Source: Arthrobacter sp. E3 (GTDB taxonomy: Bacteria > Actinomycetota > Actinomycetes > Actinomycetales > Micrococcaceae). From it: 64,000 bases of DNA. Where the stretch lies: NCBI RefSeq assembly GCF_017353415.1, contig NZ_JAFMPX010000003.1, positions 1-64,000 on the forward strand. The letters run 5' to 3'. The position numbers and the translations under genes are program-made. The notes below the pieces were generated by a model. The model did no database searches. It saw only the letters and a program-made list of their open reading frames with translations, and was not told where the DNA came from. This document shows, piece after piece, positions 7,634 to 16,237 of this stretch (position 1 is the stretch's first letter; the number at the start of each line of letters is the position of its first letter).

Positions 7634-8118
7634 CTACAACGGGCCAAAACTTCGATTCCCCACCGGATCAACCCAGCTCTGTGACATGTATTCGAGTTGT
7701 GCCCGCAGGGATGGAGGCCGGTCAATGTGGTGGCGGAAATCTCGGCGTGCATAGTGGGAAAAATATCCAGGAAGCACAAAGACGCTGGTCATGAGGATAA
7801 GAACCAACACATAAACGGCTGCGGCGCTGGCAATTCCTTTGGCGCCCATATGAAACCAGGGATCCAGCGCAAAGCTGGCAAGAGCGATGAAAATTGCTGA
7901 AAGAAAAATTGCCGCACCTACGCCGGCAGAAATGGTCACTGCAGCACGCGAGAGCATGGGCGATTTTCCGCTGGCAACCTTTGAAATTTTGAGCTTTGAA
8001 ACCAGTGGGCACAGCACCATGAGCAAAATGGCAACAACGATCAGGAGCGCCCATAGCCAGATGATCTGGGGCTGCCACACTGCGAGCAACAAGGCGATTG
8101 GGCTGCTGCGTGAATTTC
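7634..8118 (-). pseudogene. Membrane protein, C-terminal part cut by the IS3 element
   Basis: The frame is open from the left edge of the insertion sequence and reads a hydrophobic protein with about three membrane segments (PQIIWLWALLIVVAILLMVL, then AAIFLSAIFIALASFAL, then AVYVLVLILMTSVFVLPG) and a basic cytoplasmic tail. No native start is visible; the nearest TTG is at 8092. The missing N-terminal part is probably the fragment at 9384-9589 on the other side of the element. Function unknown. Confidence 0.55.
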
Positions 8119-8142
8119 GGACAGCGGAGTTAGTGTTTTCTC

Positions 8143-9035
8143 TTACGCTGCCTGGTGCGGCTGTTGGTAACTGTAGTGGACATCGTTGGGGTATTGGTAA
8201 TCGAGGGCCGAATGGCGTCGCCGGCTGTTGTAGAACCCTTCAATGTAGCGGATAACGTCCTTGCGGGCCTGCTCTTTCGTGGCATACACGGTGCGGTAGA
8301 CACGCTCGTTTTTCAGGGCTGAAAAGAAGGATTCCGCGGCGGCGTTGTCCCAGCAAACCCCGGTCCGGCCCATGGAAGAAAGCATGTTCAAGTCCTTGAC
8401 AAGGGTCCGGAATGAGGCGGAGGTATAGACGCTGCCGCGATCTGAGTGCCAGGTCGCGCCGGGGGTGATCAGGGTGGTTGCTGCCGCGTTGCGCAACGCG
8501 GTCTCGACGAGCTCGGCGCGCATGTGATCGGCGATGGCCCAGCCGACGACACGTTTGGAATAGCAGTCAATGACGGTGGCCAGATATACGAATCCCTGCC
8601 ACGTGTGGATGTAGGTAATATCGCCAATAAATTTGAGTCCGGGAGCGGTCGCGGTGAAGTCGCGCTTGACCAGATCCGGGATCAACGAAGCGGCTTCGGC
8701 ATCGGCTTCTGTGGTCTTTCTGAAGGGCCGCGGCTGACACGGGACCAGCTTTTGATCGCGCATGATTTTGCGGACCAGCTCGGGGGAACACTCGATGCCG
8801 GCAGCTGCCAGGTCGGCGTGAATGCGCTGGTAACCGTACGTGCCGTCGGAATCCTTGAAGAAGCCCTGATACGGGCTGCAAGCGCGTCCCTGCGGGCTGC
8901 TGTGGCCGATTGTGGGCGTTTGAGCCAGTGGTAGAAGCCGGAGGTGGAGACGGCCAGCCAGGCGCACATCTTCACCAAGGAGTTCGTCTCAGCGGGGTCG
9001 TTTCGTTGGGATTCAATGTATTCATACTTGCTCAC
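8143..9035 (-). pseudogene. IS3-family transposase OrfB, frameshifted
   Basis: The protein starts GTG at 9035, overlapping the orfA stop by one base, and reads MSKYEYIESQ through to LAARIRA. The frame then breaks near 8862 and the sequence continues one frame over with FFKDSDGTYGYQRIHADL, the usual HTH-like and rve integrase core. The DDE residues are visible: D in FIGDITYIHT, D in WHSDRGSVY and E in DNAAAESFFSALK. One missing T (GCTTCTTC where GCTTTCTTC is expected) explains the break. Without repair OrfB is inactive. It could also be a base-calling error. Confidence 0.8.
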
Positions 9036-9331
9036 TATCGCTGCTCCCTCGCGAAGTAAGCGCTGGCTTTTTTCAAGAAAAGATTCTCTGCCCGCAACTC
9101 CTGATTTTCCCGCTCAAGCTCCTTCAACCTGGCCAGCTCGGCACCGGTGGCCGCGGTGTCAGGATCGGCATGGGTTTCACGGTATTTGATCAGCCACCGG
9201 CGCAGGGTCTCGGCGCCGACCCCATAGGACTTGGCAACATCCACCACGGGCTTGGAGGTACTGATGACTTCACGGCAAAGCTCATCCTTGAAGTCCTGGG
9301 TATAGGAACGACGCGATCTTGATGCAGACAT
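9035..9331 (-). CDS. IS3-family transposase OrfA
   Basis: A 98-residue protein with an N-terminal helix-turn-helix (RSYTQDFKDELCREV to GAETLRRWLIKY) that binds the element's ends, followed by a leucine-zipper helix (LARLKELERENQELRAEN). Length matches IS3 OrfA proteins. It ends in TAG overlapping the orfB GTG. I see no A-rich slippery heptamer at the junction, so production of the OrfAB fusion is not obvious here. Confidence 0.85.
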   Translation of the reverse strand: MSASRSRRSYTQDFKDELCREVISTSKPVVDVAKSYGVGAETLRRWLIKYRETHADPDTAATGAELARLKELERENQELRAENLFLKKASAYFAREQR

Positions 9332-9383
9332 GCTGCTGGTCTCTCTTTCAGTAGAACCCCCATTTTAAGAGGGCCCACTGTCC

Positions 9384-9589
9384 TAAATATCCACAGCAGT
9401 CCAGATGCCAAGTCCAACGACGCCCACGCCGGCGCACGCTGCAGCGAAACCGCGCCACTGTCCAAAACTCCAGGCCATGTCACGGAGGGCTGAAGGAGTG
9501 TCTCGGGGGGAGAACTTGGCCACATCCGACTCAAGCCAATATTGAAGTGACCGTTGAGGGGTTGATGATTGCAAATAGTTGAAGCTCAA
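9384..9589 (-). pseudogene. Probable N-terminal part of the IS-split membrane protein
   Basis: A 68-residue frame runs up to the right edge of the insertion sequence and ends with a likely membrane segment (GFAAACAGVGVVGLGIWTAV). On the other side of the element another hydrophobic frame continues in the same direction. That layout suggests one gene cut in two, although I could not make the two reading frames join cleanly. The start (TTG at 9589) is weak. Confidence 0.4.
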
Positions 9590-9679
9590 TGAACGTCCTT
9601 GGTTGTCGCAATATGTTCCGGAGCGCGGTGGTTTGCTGCAGCTTCACCCTATCCGCTGTGTACCACCCCTCGTCTCCTA

Positions 9680-9870
9680 CCCATTTACAGCACGCTTCAA
9701 ACATTGCGGGCCGCGTTGGCCGAACTCGAGCGCTACATGATTCGTCGACGGACCATGGCCGGCCTCGCAGCCGCCCATACCAGACGAGCCAAAGGAGAAA
9801 GCGACACCCAGATCGCCAAAGCACTTGGCATCTCCCGAGCATCCATCTACCGTCACTTCCCATCAGCACT
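9680..9870 (+). pseudogene. Serine recombinase (resolvase/invertase) C-terminal remnant
   Basis: About 60 residues match the end of Tn3-type resolvases: the E-helix (AELERYMIRRRTMAGLAAAH) followed, after a shortened hinge, by the DNA-binding helix-turn-helix (DTQIAKALGISRASIYRHFP). The catalytic N-terminal domain is absent and the frame before and after is not recombinase. It is clearly a relic. Confidence 0.65.
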
Positions 9871-9965
9871 ACCTGAACCATCCCACCAAACAGATTCCTT
9901 AGCGCCAATCACCGTTCCACTACACACCAGACCCCAAGGCCCCGTTCTGATCCATACTCGAGACG

Positions 9966-10187
9966 GAGTTCTCCAACCGCAGCACCTGGCCCATCTTCCA
10001 GGAAGCCACGAGAGCTACAGGATGCTGGATTGTGGATTTCTACAAACAGAAACGGCTCCTCTGCGCCCTGAACTACCTGAGCCAGCTAGACTTCGAACAC
10101 AAACTCAAGCTCGACCAACTTCGGCCGGTAAAAGCCGCCTCACCAACCACCCACGATTCGCGGAAAACCTCCCAGGGGCACCCTTAA
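9966..10187 (+). pseudogene. IS3-type transposase C-terminal remnant
   Basis: The frame ending TAA at 10187 contains WIVDFYKQKRLLCALNYLSQ followed by LDFEHKL, which follows the Y-N-x-x-R-x-H-x-x-L-x-Y-x-x-P-x-x-F/E ending of IS3 OrfB proteins (here with K-R-L-L-C-A-L-N-Y). The catalytic core is missing. It is different in sequence from the element at 8119-9383, so it records a second insertion. Confidence 0.6.
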
Positions 10188-10256
10188 CAGGTGTGTTCAT
10201 GTGGTCCATCCTCTGGATTAGATAGAAACTAACTGCTTCTAAGGAGGGGCTGTGTC

Positions 10257-10736
10257 ATGGTGATCTTCGTGCTTTCCCTCAATGCGCTGGTCTTGATCGC
10301 TGTCCTACTAGGCATCCAACTCTTCGGCCAAGTCGCCTTTAATCCGGCGCTTCGGGCGGTCGACGCCACCGTCTACATCCAGATAAAGCAGTCCTTCGAC
10401 ATCACTGCGCCAAGAATCGCCAAGCCAGTGATGCTGTTGTGTCTTGCAGCCGCCTTGGCCACCCTCGTCACCGCCTTGGTGAGCAGTTCGATGATGGTCA
10501 TCGGCGCTAGCGCACTGTCCCTCAGCGCCCTCGTCATAGCCCTTCTTGCCGTTGTGCGGGGCGATCTGCCTATCAACCAAACCATGGCCAACTGGTCAGC
10601 TGAGGAACCACCGGAAAACTGGCGCGCTGTACGTACCCGCTGGGAGCGATTCTTCGCTCTACGAACCGGAGCCACCTGCCTGGCCCTAATCGCGACTGTG
10701 GTTGCGGCTCTCGCCAGCGCGACAGAGCTGAGCTGA
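10257..10736 (+). CDS. DUF1772 (anthrone oxygenase-like) membrane protein
   Basis: A 159-residue integral membrane protein with four hydrophobic segments (about residues 2-25, 55-75, 78-98 and 138-157). The conserved W-x-x-R/R-W-E-R-F segment before the last membrane helix (RTRWERFFALRT) is typical of DUF1772. Some fungal relatives are anthrone oxygenases; a bacterial role is unknown. AAGGAGG precedes the ATG. It marks the return to ordinary chromosomal sequence after the mobile tract. Confidence 0.75.
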   Translation: MVIFVLSLNALVLIAVLLGIQLFGQVAFNPALRAVDATVYIQIKQSFDITAPRIAKPVMLLCLAAALATLVTALVSSSMMVIGASALSLSALVIALLAVVRGDLPINQTMANWSAEEPPENWRAVRTRWERFFALRTGATCLALIATVVAALASATELS

Positions 10737-11103
10737 TGCCCCGGGTGATCCGCACTACGGTGACAACTTCCTGAGTTGTATTACTGATGGGGGACGTTCC
10801 TGAAAGAATTGTTTCCGTATCTTTTCAACCCACTCATTCCGGCGAGTTCAAGACCGATGCTGTTGCCTTGGCTGATTCCTCCGACCGCCCATTAGCTCTT
10901 GTAGCCGCTGAACGATCTGCCATTTCATCAGCTAAGCCAGATGTGATGCTCAAAATTTCAACGCCGTACCTACCTAGACAAGCGGACGCTTCGCGAACGC
11001 CGTGCCTTGGGTTCCGGATTTACCGTCGCTCACGCACCGCTTCAGGCTCGGGCACCCTTCGCCAGTTGACCGGCCAAGGCCAGCCAAGACAAACCCGCCT
11101 CAG
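10737..11103. other. No supported gene
   Basis: About 370 bases between convergent genes. Open frames here are shadows of the HAD gene's opposite strand or lack starts. No clear terminator hairpin was found. Confidence 0.45.
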
Positions 11104-11949
11104 CTACACCAAACTGCGCAGCACTGTGGCAACGCCGTCGTCGTACACGGAGGCTGTCACCTCATCGGCGGCGGCCTTCACATGGTCTTCGGCCTGCCCC
11201 ATGGCCACGCCACGGTTGGCCCAGCGCAGCATTTCAATGTCGTTGCTGCCATCGCCAACGGCCACCGTCAGCGACAGGTCGATGCCCAACGCCACACGCA
11301 GTGATTCCAAAGCGGAAGCCTTGGTCACCCCGGCTGCGGCAATGTCCAGCCAGGCACTCCAGCCAATGGCGTACGTGACGCCGCTGAGCCCGACTTCGGC
11401 GATGGCGGCCGCGAATTCCTGCGTGCTGGCCTCGGTGCTGTTGACCACAACGCGCACCGCCTTAGCGCTGAGCAGGTGGTGGAAGTCGACGCCACGAGCC
11501 TCAATGCCAAAACTGTCGTCTTGGAAGCGGGAAGTGGACAGGAAGTTCCCCTCCGCGTCCTCCAAAGCAAACCGGGCGCCGGGAACTCGCTCCTGCAGGG
11601 CTGTCAGAGCCGGCGCCGGGTCAAACGTGACTCGGTCAATAATCTCCCATCCGTTGGCCAGTGACGGGTCCAGGCGGATCGTCACGCCACCGTTGGAGCA
11701 CACGCCATAGCCTTGGCGCAGTCCAATGGCTTCCACAATGGGAACCAGCGCACCCAACGAGCGGCCCGTGGCAATGATGACCTCGTGGCCGGCGTCAACA
11801 ACCGCGCGGGCTGCAACACGCACGGCGTCGCTCATGATGCCGTCGTGGTCCACCAGTGTCCCGTCAACATCGAGGGCAACAAGGTATTTGGTTGTTTCAT
11901 TAACCCGGTCATCGATGCCGGGGATTGCACTATTTACTGTAATTGTCAT
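11104..11949 (-). CDS. HAD-superfamily (Cof-type) phosphatase
   Basis: A 281-residue protein of the Cof/IIB HAD group. Motif I is LVALDVDGTLVDHDG (nucleophile Asp), motif II is IIATGRS, and motif III/IV is AVGDGSNDIEML near the C-terminus with an upstream Lys (VTKASALESL). The large alpha/beta cap lies between. Such enzymes remove phosphate from sugar phosphates or cofactors; the substrate is not predictable. The ATG at 11949 is preferred over the TTG four codons upstream. It lies just downstream of serS in the same direction, with an 87-base gap. Confidence 0.85.
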   Translation of the reverse strand: MTITVNSAIPGIDDRVNETTKYLVALDVDGTLVDHDGIMSDAVRVAARAVVDAGHEVIIATGRSLGALVPIVEAIGLRQGYGVCSNGGVTIRLDPSLANGWEIIDRVTFDPAPALTALQERVPGARFALEDAEGNFLSTSRFQDDSFGIEARGVDFHHLLSAKAVRVVVNSTEASTQEFAAAIAEVGLSGVTYAIGWSAWLDIAAAGVTKASALESLRVALGIDLSLTVAVGDGSNDIEMLRWANRGVAMGQAEDHVKAAADEVTASVYDDGVATVLRSLV

Positions 11950-12036
11950 ACCTCTAGTCAAACAGATGTGCCCAACAAAGGCCCAAGTGTTGGCTGTTAA
12001 TACAGTGAACGCAGGATAAACATCTGTGTTTGGAAG

Positions 12037-13317
12037 CTACAGAACCGGGAATACTTCCATGCCGCCGAGGTACTTGCGCAGGGCTGCCGGGACCGTCACG
12101 GAACCGTCCGCATTCTGGTGTTGCTCCAGAATGGCAACGATCCAGCGAGTCGTGGCGAGCGTCCCATTCAGCGTTGCCACGGCGCGTGTGGTGCCTTTGC
12201 CGCCGTCGTCCGCCTGCTGACGCTCACGGATGTTCAGGCGGCGGGCTTGGAACGTGGTGCAGTTGGAAGTGGAGGTCAGCTCGCGATAGGCGTCTTGGGT
12301 GGGAACCCACGCCTCGCAGTCGAACTTGCGGGCCGCTGACATGCCCAGATCGCCAGCCGCCGTGTCGATGACTCGGTATGGAAGTTCCACCTTCGCCAGC
12401 ATTTCCTCTTCCCAGGCGAGCAGGCGGGCGTGCTCCTCGGCTGCCTTTTCCACCGTGGTGTACACAAACATTTCCACCTTGTTGAACTGGTGGACGCGGA
12501 TGATCCCGCGTGTATCCTTGCCCGAGGCGCCGGCCTCGCGGCGGTAGCAGGAGGACCAGCCCGCGTAGCGTACCGGCTCCCCCACGTTGATGATCTCATC
12601 CGCATGGTAGCCGGCCAAGGCCACCTCGGAGGTGCCCACCAGGTAGAGGTCGTCCTCTGCAAGGCGGTAAATTTCGGCGTCATGCGCCACGTCAAAGCCG
12701 GTGCCGGCCATGGTCTCCGGACGCACCAGGGTGGGCGTGATCATGGGGATGAAGCCAGCCTCTATGGCCTGGTCCATGGCCATTTGCAGCAGTGCCATCT
12801 CCAGTCGTGCGCCAACACCCTTCAGGAAGTAGAAACGTGAACCGGAAACCTTGGCGCCGCGTTCCATGTCGATGGCGCCGATGAGCTCACCGATTTCCAG
12901 GTGGTCGCGTGGGGTGAAGTCTGGGAATTCGCGTGGCGTGCCGACGGTCTTGACCACGACGAAGTCTTCCTCGCCGCCTACCGGGACACCCTTAGACACC
13001 AGGTTGGGCAGGGCCCGCACCAAGGCGTCCTGGATCCCGGCAGCCTCATCCGATGCCGTTGACGCTGCCTTGACTGCGGCAGCCAGTTCTTTCACTTCTG
13101 CCAGCAGGGCCTGCTTTTCCTCGCCCTTGGCCGCAGCTACCTTCTTGCCGAAGGCTTTTTGCTCGGCGCGCAGCGCTTCAAAGGAGCTGATCGCAGACTT
13201 GCGGGCGGCGTCGGCTGCGATGATGGAGTCCACCAGGGACGCATCGGCACCACGGGCACGCTGGCTGGCACGGTAGTTTTCGGGATTTTCGCAGAGGTCT
13301 CGTACATCGATCACCAC
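12037..13317 (-). CDS. serS: Seryl-tRNA synthetase
   Basis: Class II aminoacyl-tRNA synthetase of 426 residues, the normal length. The N-terminal two-helix coiled coil (about residues 30-105) grips the long variable arm of tRNA-Ser. Motif 2 is [22 protein letters not shown] with the catalytic Arg, and the Ser/ATP site ending is [14 protein letters not shown]. The start is one of two consecutive GTG codons. It is divergent from the lipid-kinase gene at 13366. A single intact copy of an essential gene. Confidence 0.97.
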   Translation of the reverse strand: MVIDVRDLCENPENYRASQRARGADASLVDSIIAADAARKSAISSFEALRAEQKAFGKKVAAAKGEEKQALLAEVKELAAAVKAASTASDEAAGIQDALVRALPNLVSKGVPVGGEEDFVVVKTVGTPREFPDFTPRDHLEIGELIGAIDMERGAKVSGSRFYFLKGVGARLEMALLQMAMDQAIEAGFIPMITPTLVRPETMAGTGFDVAHDAEIYRLAEDDLYLVGTSEVALAGYHADEIINVGEPVRYAGWSSCYRREAGASGKDTRGIIRVHQFNKVEMFVYTTVEKAAEEHARLLAWEEEMLAKVELPYRVIDTAAGDLGMSAARKFDCEAWVPTQDAYRELTSTSNCTTFQARRLNIRERQQADDGGKGTTRAVATLNGTLATTRWIVAILEQHQNADGSVTVPAALRKYLGGMEVFPVL

Positions 13318-13365
13318 CTAAGCCTATCCAATCAAAACAAGTTCACGAGCTAAGGTTGGAGAATC

Positions 13366-14433
13366 ATGCCAACTGAAATTCTCGTCATCATCATTGTGGT
13401 CGTTATTGTGCTGGCCGTTGCCTTCAGCTGGCTGGGTGTGCGCAAGCTCGCGCAGAAGCACACCCGCAGCGCCGTGGCCGATTCCCCGCACAAAATACAT
13501 CTGGCAAAACAGCAGGTGGTGTTTATTTACAACCCCACGAAAAGTGGGGCCGAGGCCGCCAAGACCCTCATAACGCGATCGGTCTCCAAAGCGGATTGGC
13601 CCGCGCCCATCTTCATGGAAACCAGCGTTGAGGACCCGGGCTACTCCATGGCTGCCGCTGCGCTGGAGGCCAAGGCCGACGTCGTCATTGTTGGCGGAGG
13701 CGATGGCGCAGTGCGCGCTGTGGGCCAGGTCCTGCGACACACCGAAGTGCCGCTTGCCATCATCCCCCTGGGCACTGGAAACCTGCTGGCCCGCAACCTC
13801 AAGCTTGACATCACTGACATTGCCGGCTGCGTCCAGACCGCCTTGTTTGGACATCAGCGCCACATCGATGCAGGTTTGATGGAAATTGAGGACGGGGTCA
13901 CCGGTTCCACTTCAAAACATTCATTCATGGTCATCGCCGGGCTCGGCATGGACGCAGACGTCATGAACGACACCAGGTCCAAGCTCAAGGAACACGTGGG
14001 GTGGCTGGCCTACAGCGAAGCGGGGCTGCGTCATCTTGCCGGGCCGCGCAAAAAGGTCAGCATAGCGCTCGACGACGAGCCGACCCAGCAGCGCAAGGTC
14101 CGATCAGTGCTGTTCGCCAACTGCGGTCTGCTACCGGGTGGCATTGACTTTGTGCCCGGCGCCTTGATTGACGACGGCGTGCTGGACGTTGTGGTGATCA
14201 GCCCCCGCAGCGCCTTTGGCTGGATGGCAATGGCCGGAAAGGTAGTTTTTCAGCACAAGAACCATCTGCCGGTCATTGACTTTTACCGTTCCAAGAAACT
14301 CATCATCCGCACGGTTATGCCGGTGGAGACACAGATTGACGGAGACCCAACGGGACCTGCCACGTGTGTCAAGGTAAGCGTGGAGAACAAGGCCGTGCTG
14401 GTGCGCGTGGCCTCGCCAGACGCCCTCCTGTAG
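13366..14433 (+). CDS. Diacylglycerol/sphingosine-type lipid kinase family protein
   Basis: A 355-residue protein with one N-terminal membrane anchor (ILVIIIVVVIVLAVAFSWL), then a DAGK catalytic domain: VVFIYNPTKSG, the nucleotide-binding VIVGGGDGAVRAVGQVL, and PLGTGNLLARNL. The C-terminal beta-sandwich follows (residues 190-350). It should phosphorylate a membrane lipid such as diacylglycerol, using ATP. It is divergent from serS with 48 bases between, so they share a promoter region. Confidence 0.9.
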   Translation: MPTEILVIIIVVVIVLAVAFSWLGVRKLAQKHTRSAVADSPHKIHLAKQQVVFIYNPTKSGAEAAKTLITRSVSKADWPAPIFMETSVEDPGYSMAAAALEAKADVVIVGGGDGAVRAVGQVLRHTEVPLAIIPLGTGNLLARNLKLDITDIAGCVQTALFGHQRHIDAGLMEIEDGVTGSTSKHSFMVIAGLGMDADVMNDTRSKLKEHVGWLAYSEAGLRHLAGPRKKVSIALDDEPTQQRKVRSVLFANCGLLPGGIDFVPGALIDDGVLDVVVISPRSAFGWMAMAGKVVFQHKNHLPVIDFYRSKKLIIRTVMPVETQIDGDPTGPATCVKVSVENKAVLVRVASPDALL

Positions 14434-14460
14434 AAACCAGAGGGCTGCGCCGGAAGAGGA

Positions 14461-14634
14461 TTAGTCCGTTTCGGGGCGTTTCGACTGCTCCTGAATGAGG
14501 CGTTCCTCTTCGTCAAAGCGCAAGTCATTGGCGTCGTCGCCCTCGTCCCCCACAGAGGTGTCCTTGTCATCTCCCGTTCCGGGGTTCACGATGGTTCCCT
14601 CTTGGCGTTCATTCTTGCCTGCGTTCACATCCAT
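14461..14634 (-). CDS. Small acidic hypothetical protein (57 aa)
   Basis: An ATG frame of 57 residues with a well-placed GGAAGAGGCGAGG ribosome-binding region. It is strongly charged and acidic (runs such as VGDEGDDANDLRFDEEERL), has no Cys and no hydrophobic segment, and is probably disordered. No family recognised. It stands alone between the lipid kinase (convergent) and pheA. The good ribosome site and Asp/Glu-rich but non-repetitive sequence argue it is a real small gene. Confidence 0.6.
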   Translation of the reverse strand: MDVNAGKNERQEGTIVNPGTGDDKDTSVGDEGDDANDLRFDEEERLIQEQSKRPETD

Positions 14635-14780
14635 GGTTGCCTCGCCTCTTCCTTGCTGGGGCAGTTTTCATCTCTCCAACCGAATGTTTTGTGGAGTTAT
14701 GCAAAGCATAGGCTCGCATGTGCCCAAGCGAAAGGGATTCTCCAGATGAGAATGCACTCCTGGATTGGACGATCCGGTAC

Positions 14781-15722
14781 TTAGCCGGTCAGGCCGTCAA
14801 CCCATGCTGTGGCGTCGGCGAAGGCGGTGTCCGAGTTGTAAGAGCGGATCAAGGGCGGTTGCTGGTCAGCGCGGGGGTAAGAGCCCAAGAAGCGGATGCC
14901 CGGGCTCACCCGATGCAGTCCGCGCAGCGCATCAGCAACCCGGGCGTCACGGATATGCCCATCCACGTCGACACTGAACGTGTAGTGGCCCAGGAACTGG
15001 CCCGTGGGCCGGGACTCGATCCGGCTCAAGTTCACCCCACGGCTGGCAAATTGTTCCAGAATGGCCATCAACGCGCCGGGATGGTCCTCTGGCAACGGAA
15101 TCGCCAACGTGGTCTTGTCCGCCCCTGTCGGCTCGGGCAGTAAGCCGGGCTGGCCCACCAGCACAAACCGGGTGACTGCACCAATATTGTCCTCAATGCC
15201 GGCGGCAAGGATGCTGAGCCCCGTCTGCTGGGCCACAAGTGGCGCACACACTGCAGCCTGGAAAGTGGGGGTGCCGGTCAACAGCTGGTGGGCGGCAGCC
15301 GCCGTCGAATTTGCCGGAACATGTGCGGCCAGTGGCAGGTGTTCGCCGAACCAGTCGCGAGTTTGTGCCCATGCATGCGGATGCGTGCCCACGGCAGTGA
15401 TGTCTGCAAGACCTACCCCCGCCTTGGCCACCAGCACGAAGCTCACCGGCACCACAACTTCATGGAGGATCCGCAGTTCCACACCGTTGGAAATGGCGTC
15501 CAACGTTGCAGGAACCCCACCTTCAATGGAGTTCTCGATCGGCAGCATGGCCGCAAACGCTTCCCCGTTGCGGACTCTGGCGAGGGCAGCCGCCGCACTA
15601 GTTGAAGGAATCCGCTGAGCGCCGGCGGCACCGGGGACCTGCAACAGGGCAGACTCCGTGAACGTCCCCTCCGGCCCGAGGAAAGTCAGGGGCAGGGCGG
15701 AGTCAAGGGGCACAGAAGTCAT
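14781..15722 (-). CDS. pheA: Prephenate dehydratase
   Basis: Monofunctional prephenate dehydratase of 313 residues, the step from prephenate to phenylpyruvate in phenylalanine synthesis. The PDT domain opens LTFLGPEGTFTESAL and carries the catalytic TRF in GAVTRFVLVG. A C-terminal ACT domain (LAIPLPEDHPGALMAILEQF, then ESRPTG) binds phenylalanine for feedback inhibition. The ATG at 15722 avoids overlap with the rhodanese gene 31 bases upstream in the same direction; a longer start at 15776 is less likely. Confidence 0.95.
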   Translation of the reverse strand: MTSVPLDSALPLTFLGPEGTFTESALLQVPGAAGAQRIPSTSAAAALARVRNGEAFAAMLPIENSIEGGVPATLDAISNGVELRILHEVVVPVSFVLVAKAGVGLADITAVGTHPHAWAQTRDWFGEHLPLAAHVPANSTAAAAHQLLTGTPTFQAAVCAPLVAQQTGLSILAAGIEDNIGAVTRFVLVGQPGLLPEPTGADKTTLAIPLPEDHPGALMAILEQFASRGVNLSRIESRPTGQFLGHYTFSVDVDGHIRDARVADALRGLHRVSPGIRFLGSYPRADQQPPLIRSYNSDTAFADATAWVDGLTG

Positions 15723-15753
15723 GGGTGGCCTGTCAGTTGAAATGGGCGAAGGG

Positions 15754-16080
15754 CTAGAGAACGCGCGGGGTTTCACCGTTTGAGGAAATCATCGGCTTGT
15801 CTGCTTCAAACCATGCCCCCATGCCGCCAACCACGTTGAACGAGCTGTAGCCGTTTTGGGTAAGCCACGTGGCGGCGCGGAAGGAGCGCCCACCGGTGCG
15901 GCAAATGACGTACAAGTCGGTGTCGGGGTCCAGCTCCTCCAGGCGTTCCGGGAGCTGCTCCAACGGAATATGGATGGCCCCGTCCACATGCCCGGCCTCC
16001 CACTCGTAGTCTTCGCGGACATCCAAAATCACAGCGGTTCCGGACAACTCGGCAACCGTGGCATTCATGACTTCTGACAT
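15754..16080 (-). CDS. Rhodanese-like domain protein
   Basis: A single-domain rhodanese of 108 residues. The active-site loop is VICRTGGRS, with the catalytic Cys in CRTGGR, and the N-terminal signature is AVILDVREDYEWEAGHVDGA. Such proteins carry persulfide sulfur; the partner is unknown. The ATG at 16080 has GAGGAG eight bases before it, which rejects the longer open frame upstream. It is probably co-transcribed with pheA. Confidence 0.92.
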   Translation of the reverse strand: MSEVMNATVAELSGTAVILDVREDYEWEAGHVDGAIHIPLEQLPERLEELDPDTDLYVICRTGGRSFRAATWLTQNGYSSFNVVGGMGAWFEADKPMISSNGETPRVL

Positions 16081-16237
16081 GTGTTTTCTCCTCGCAACAA
16101 AAAGACGTATTGAGTTCAAGCGTATCCCTCGCGGGGCCCGGCGCGAGCGAAGCGAGGGTTGGGAGAGGAATGCGCGGCAGCCTTGTCCAAGCAGCCCAAA
16201 TATGACGAACCGTTGCAACAGTGCAAAAATTGACCCT

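Larger units (their letters stand above)
8119..9383 (-). mobile_element. IS3-family insertion sequence (about 1265 bp)
   Basis: Two overlapping transposase genes on the minus strand are bounded by related ends. The left end starts GGACAGCGGAG at 8119 and the right end, read inward, starts GGACAGTGGGC from 9383; identity beyond the first ten bases is weak, so the exact tips are uncertain by a few bases. No clean target-site duplication was found. Length and two-gene layout are typical of IS3. The element appears to split a membrane-protein gene. Confidence 0.8.
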
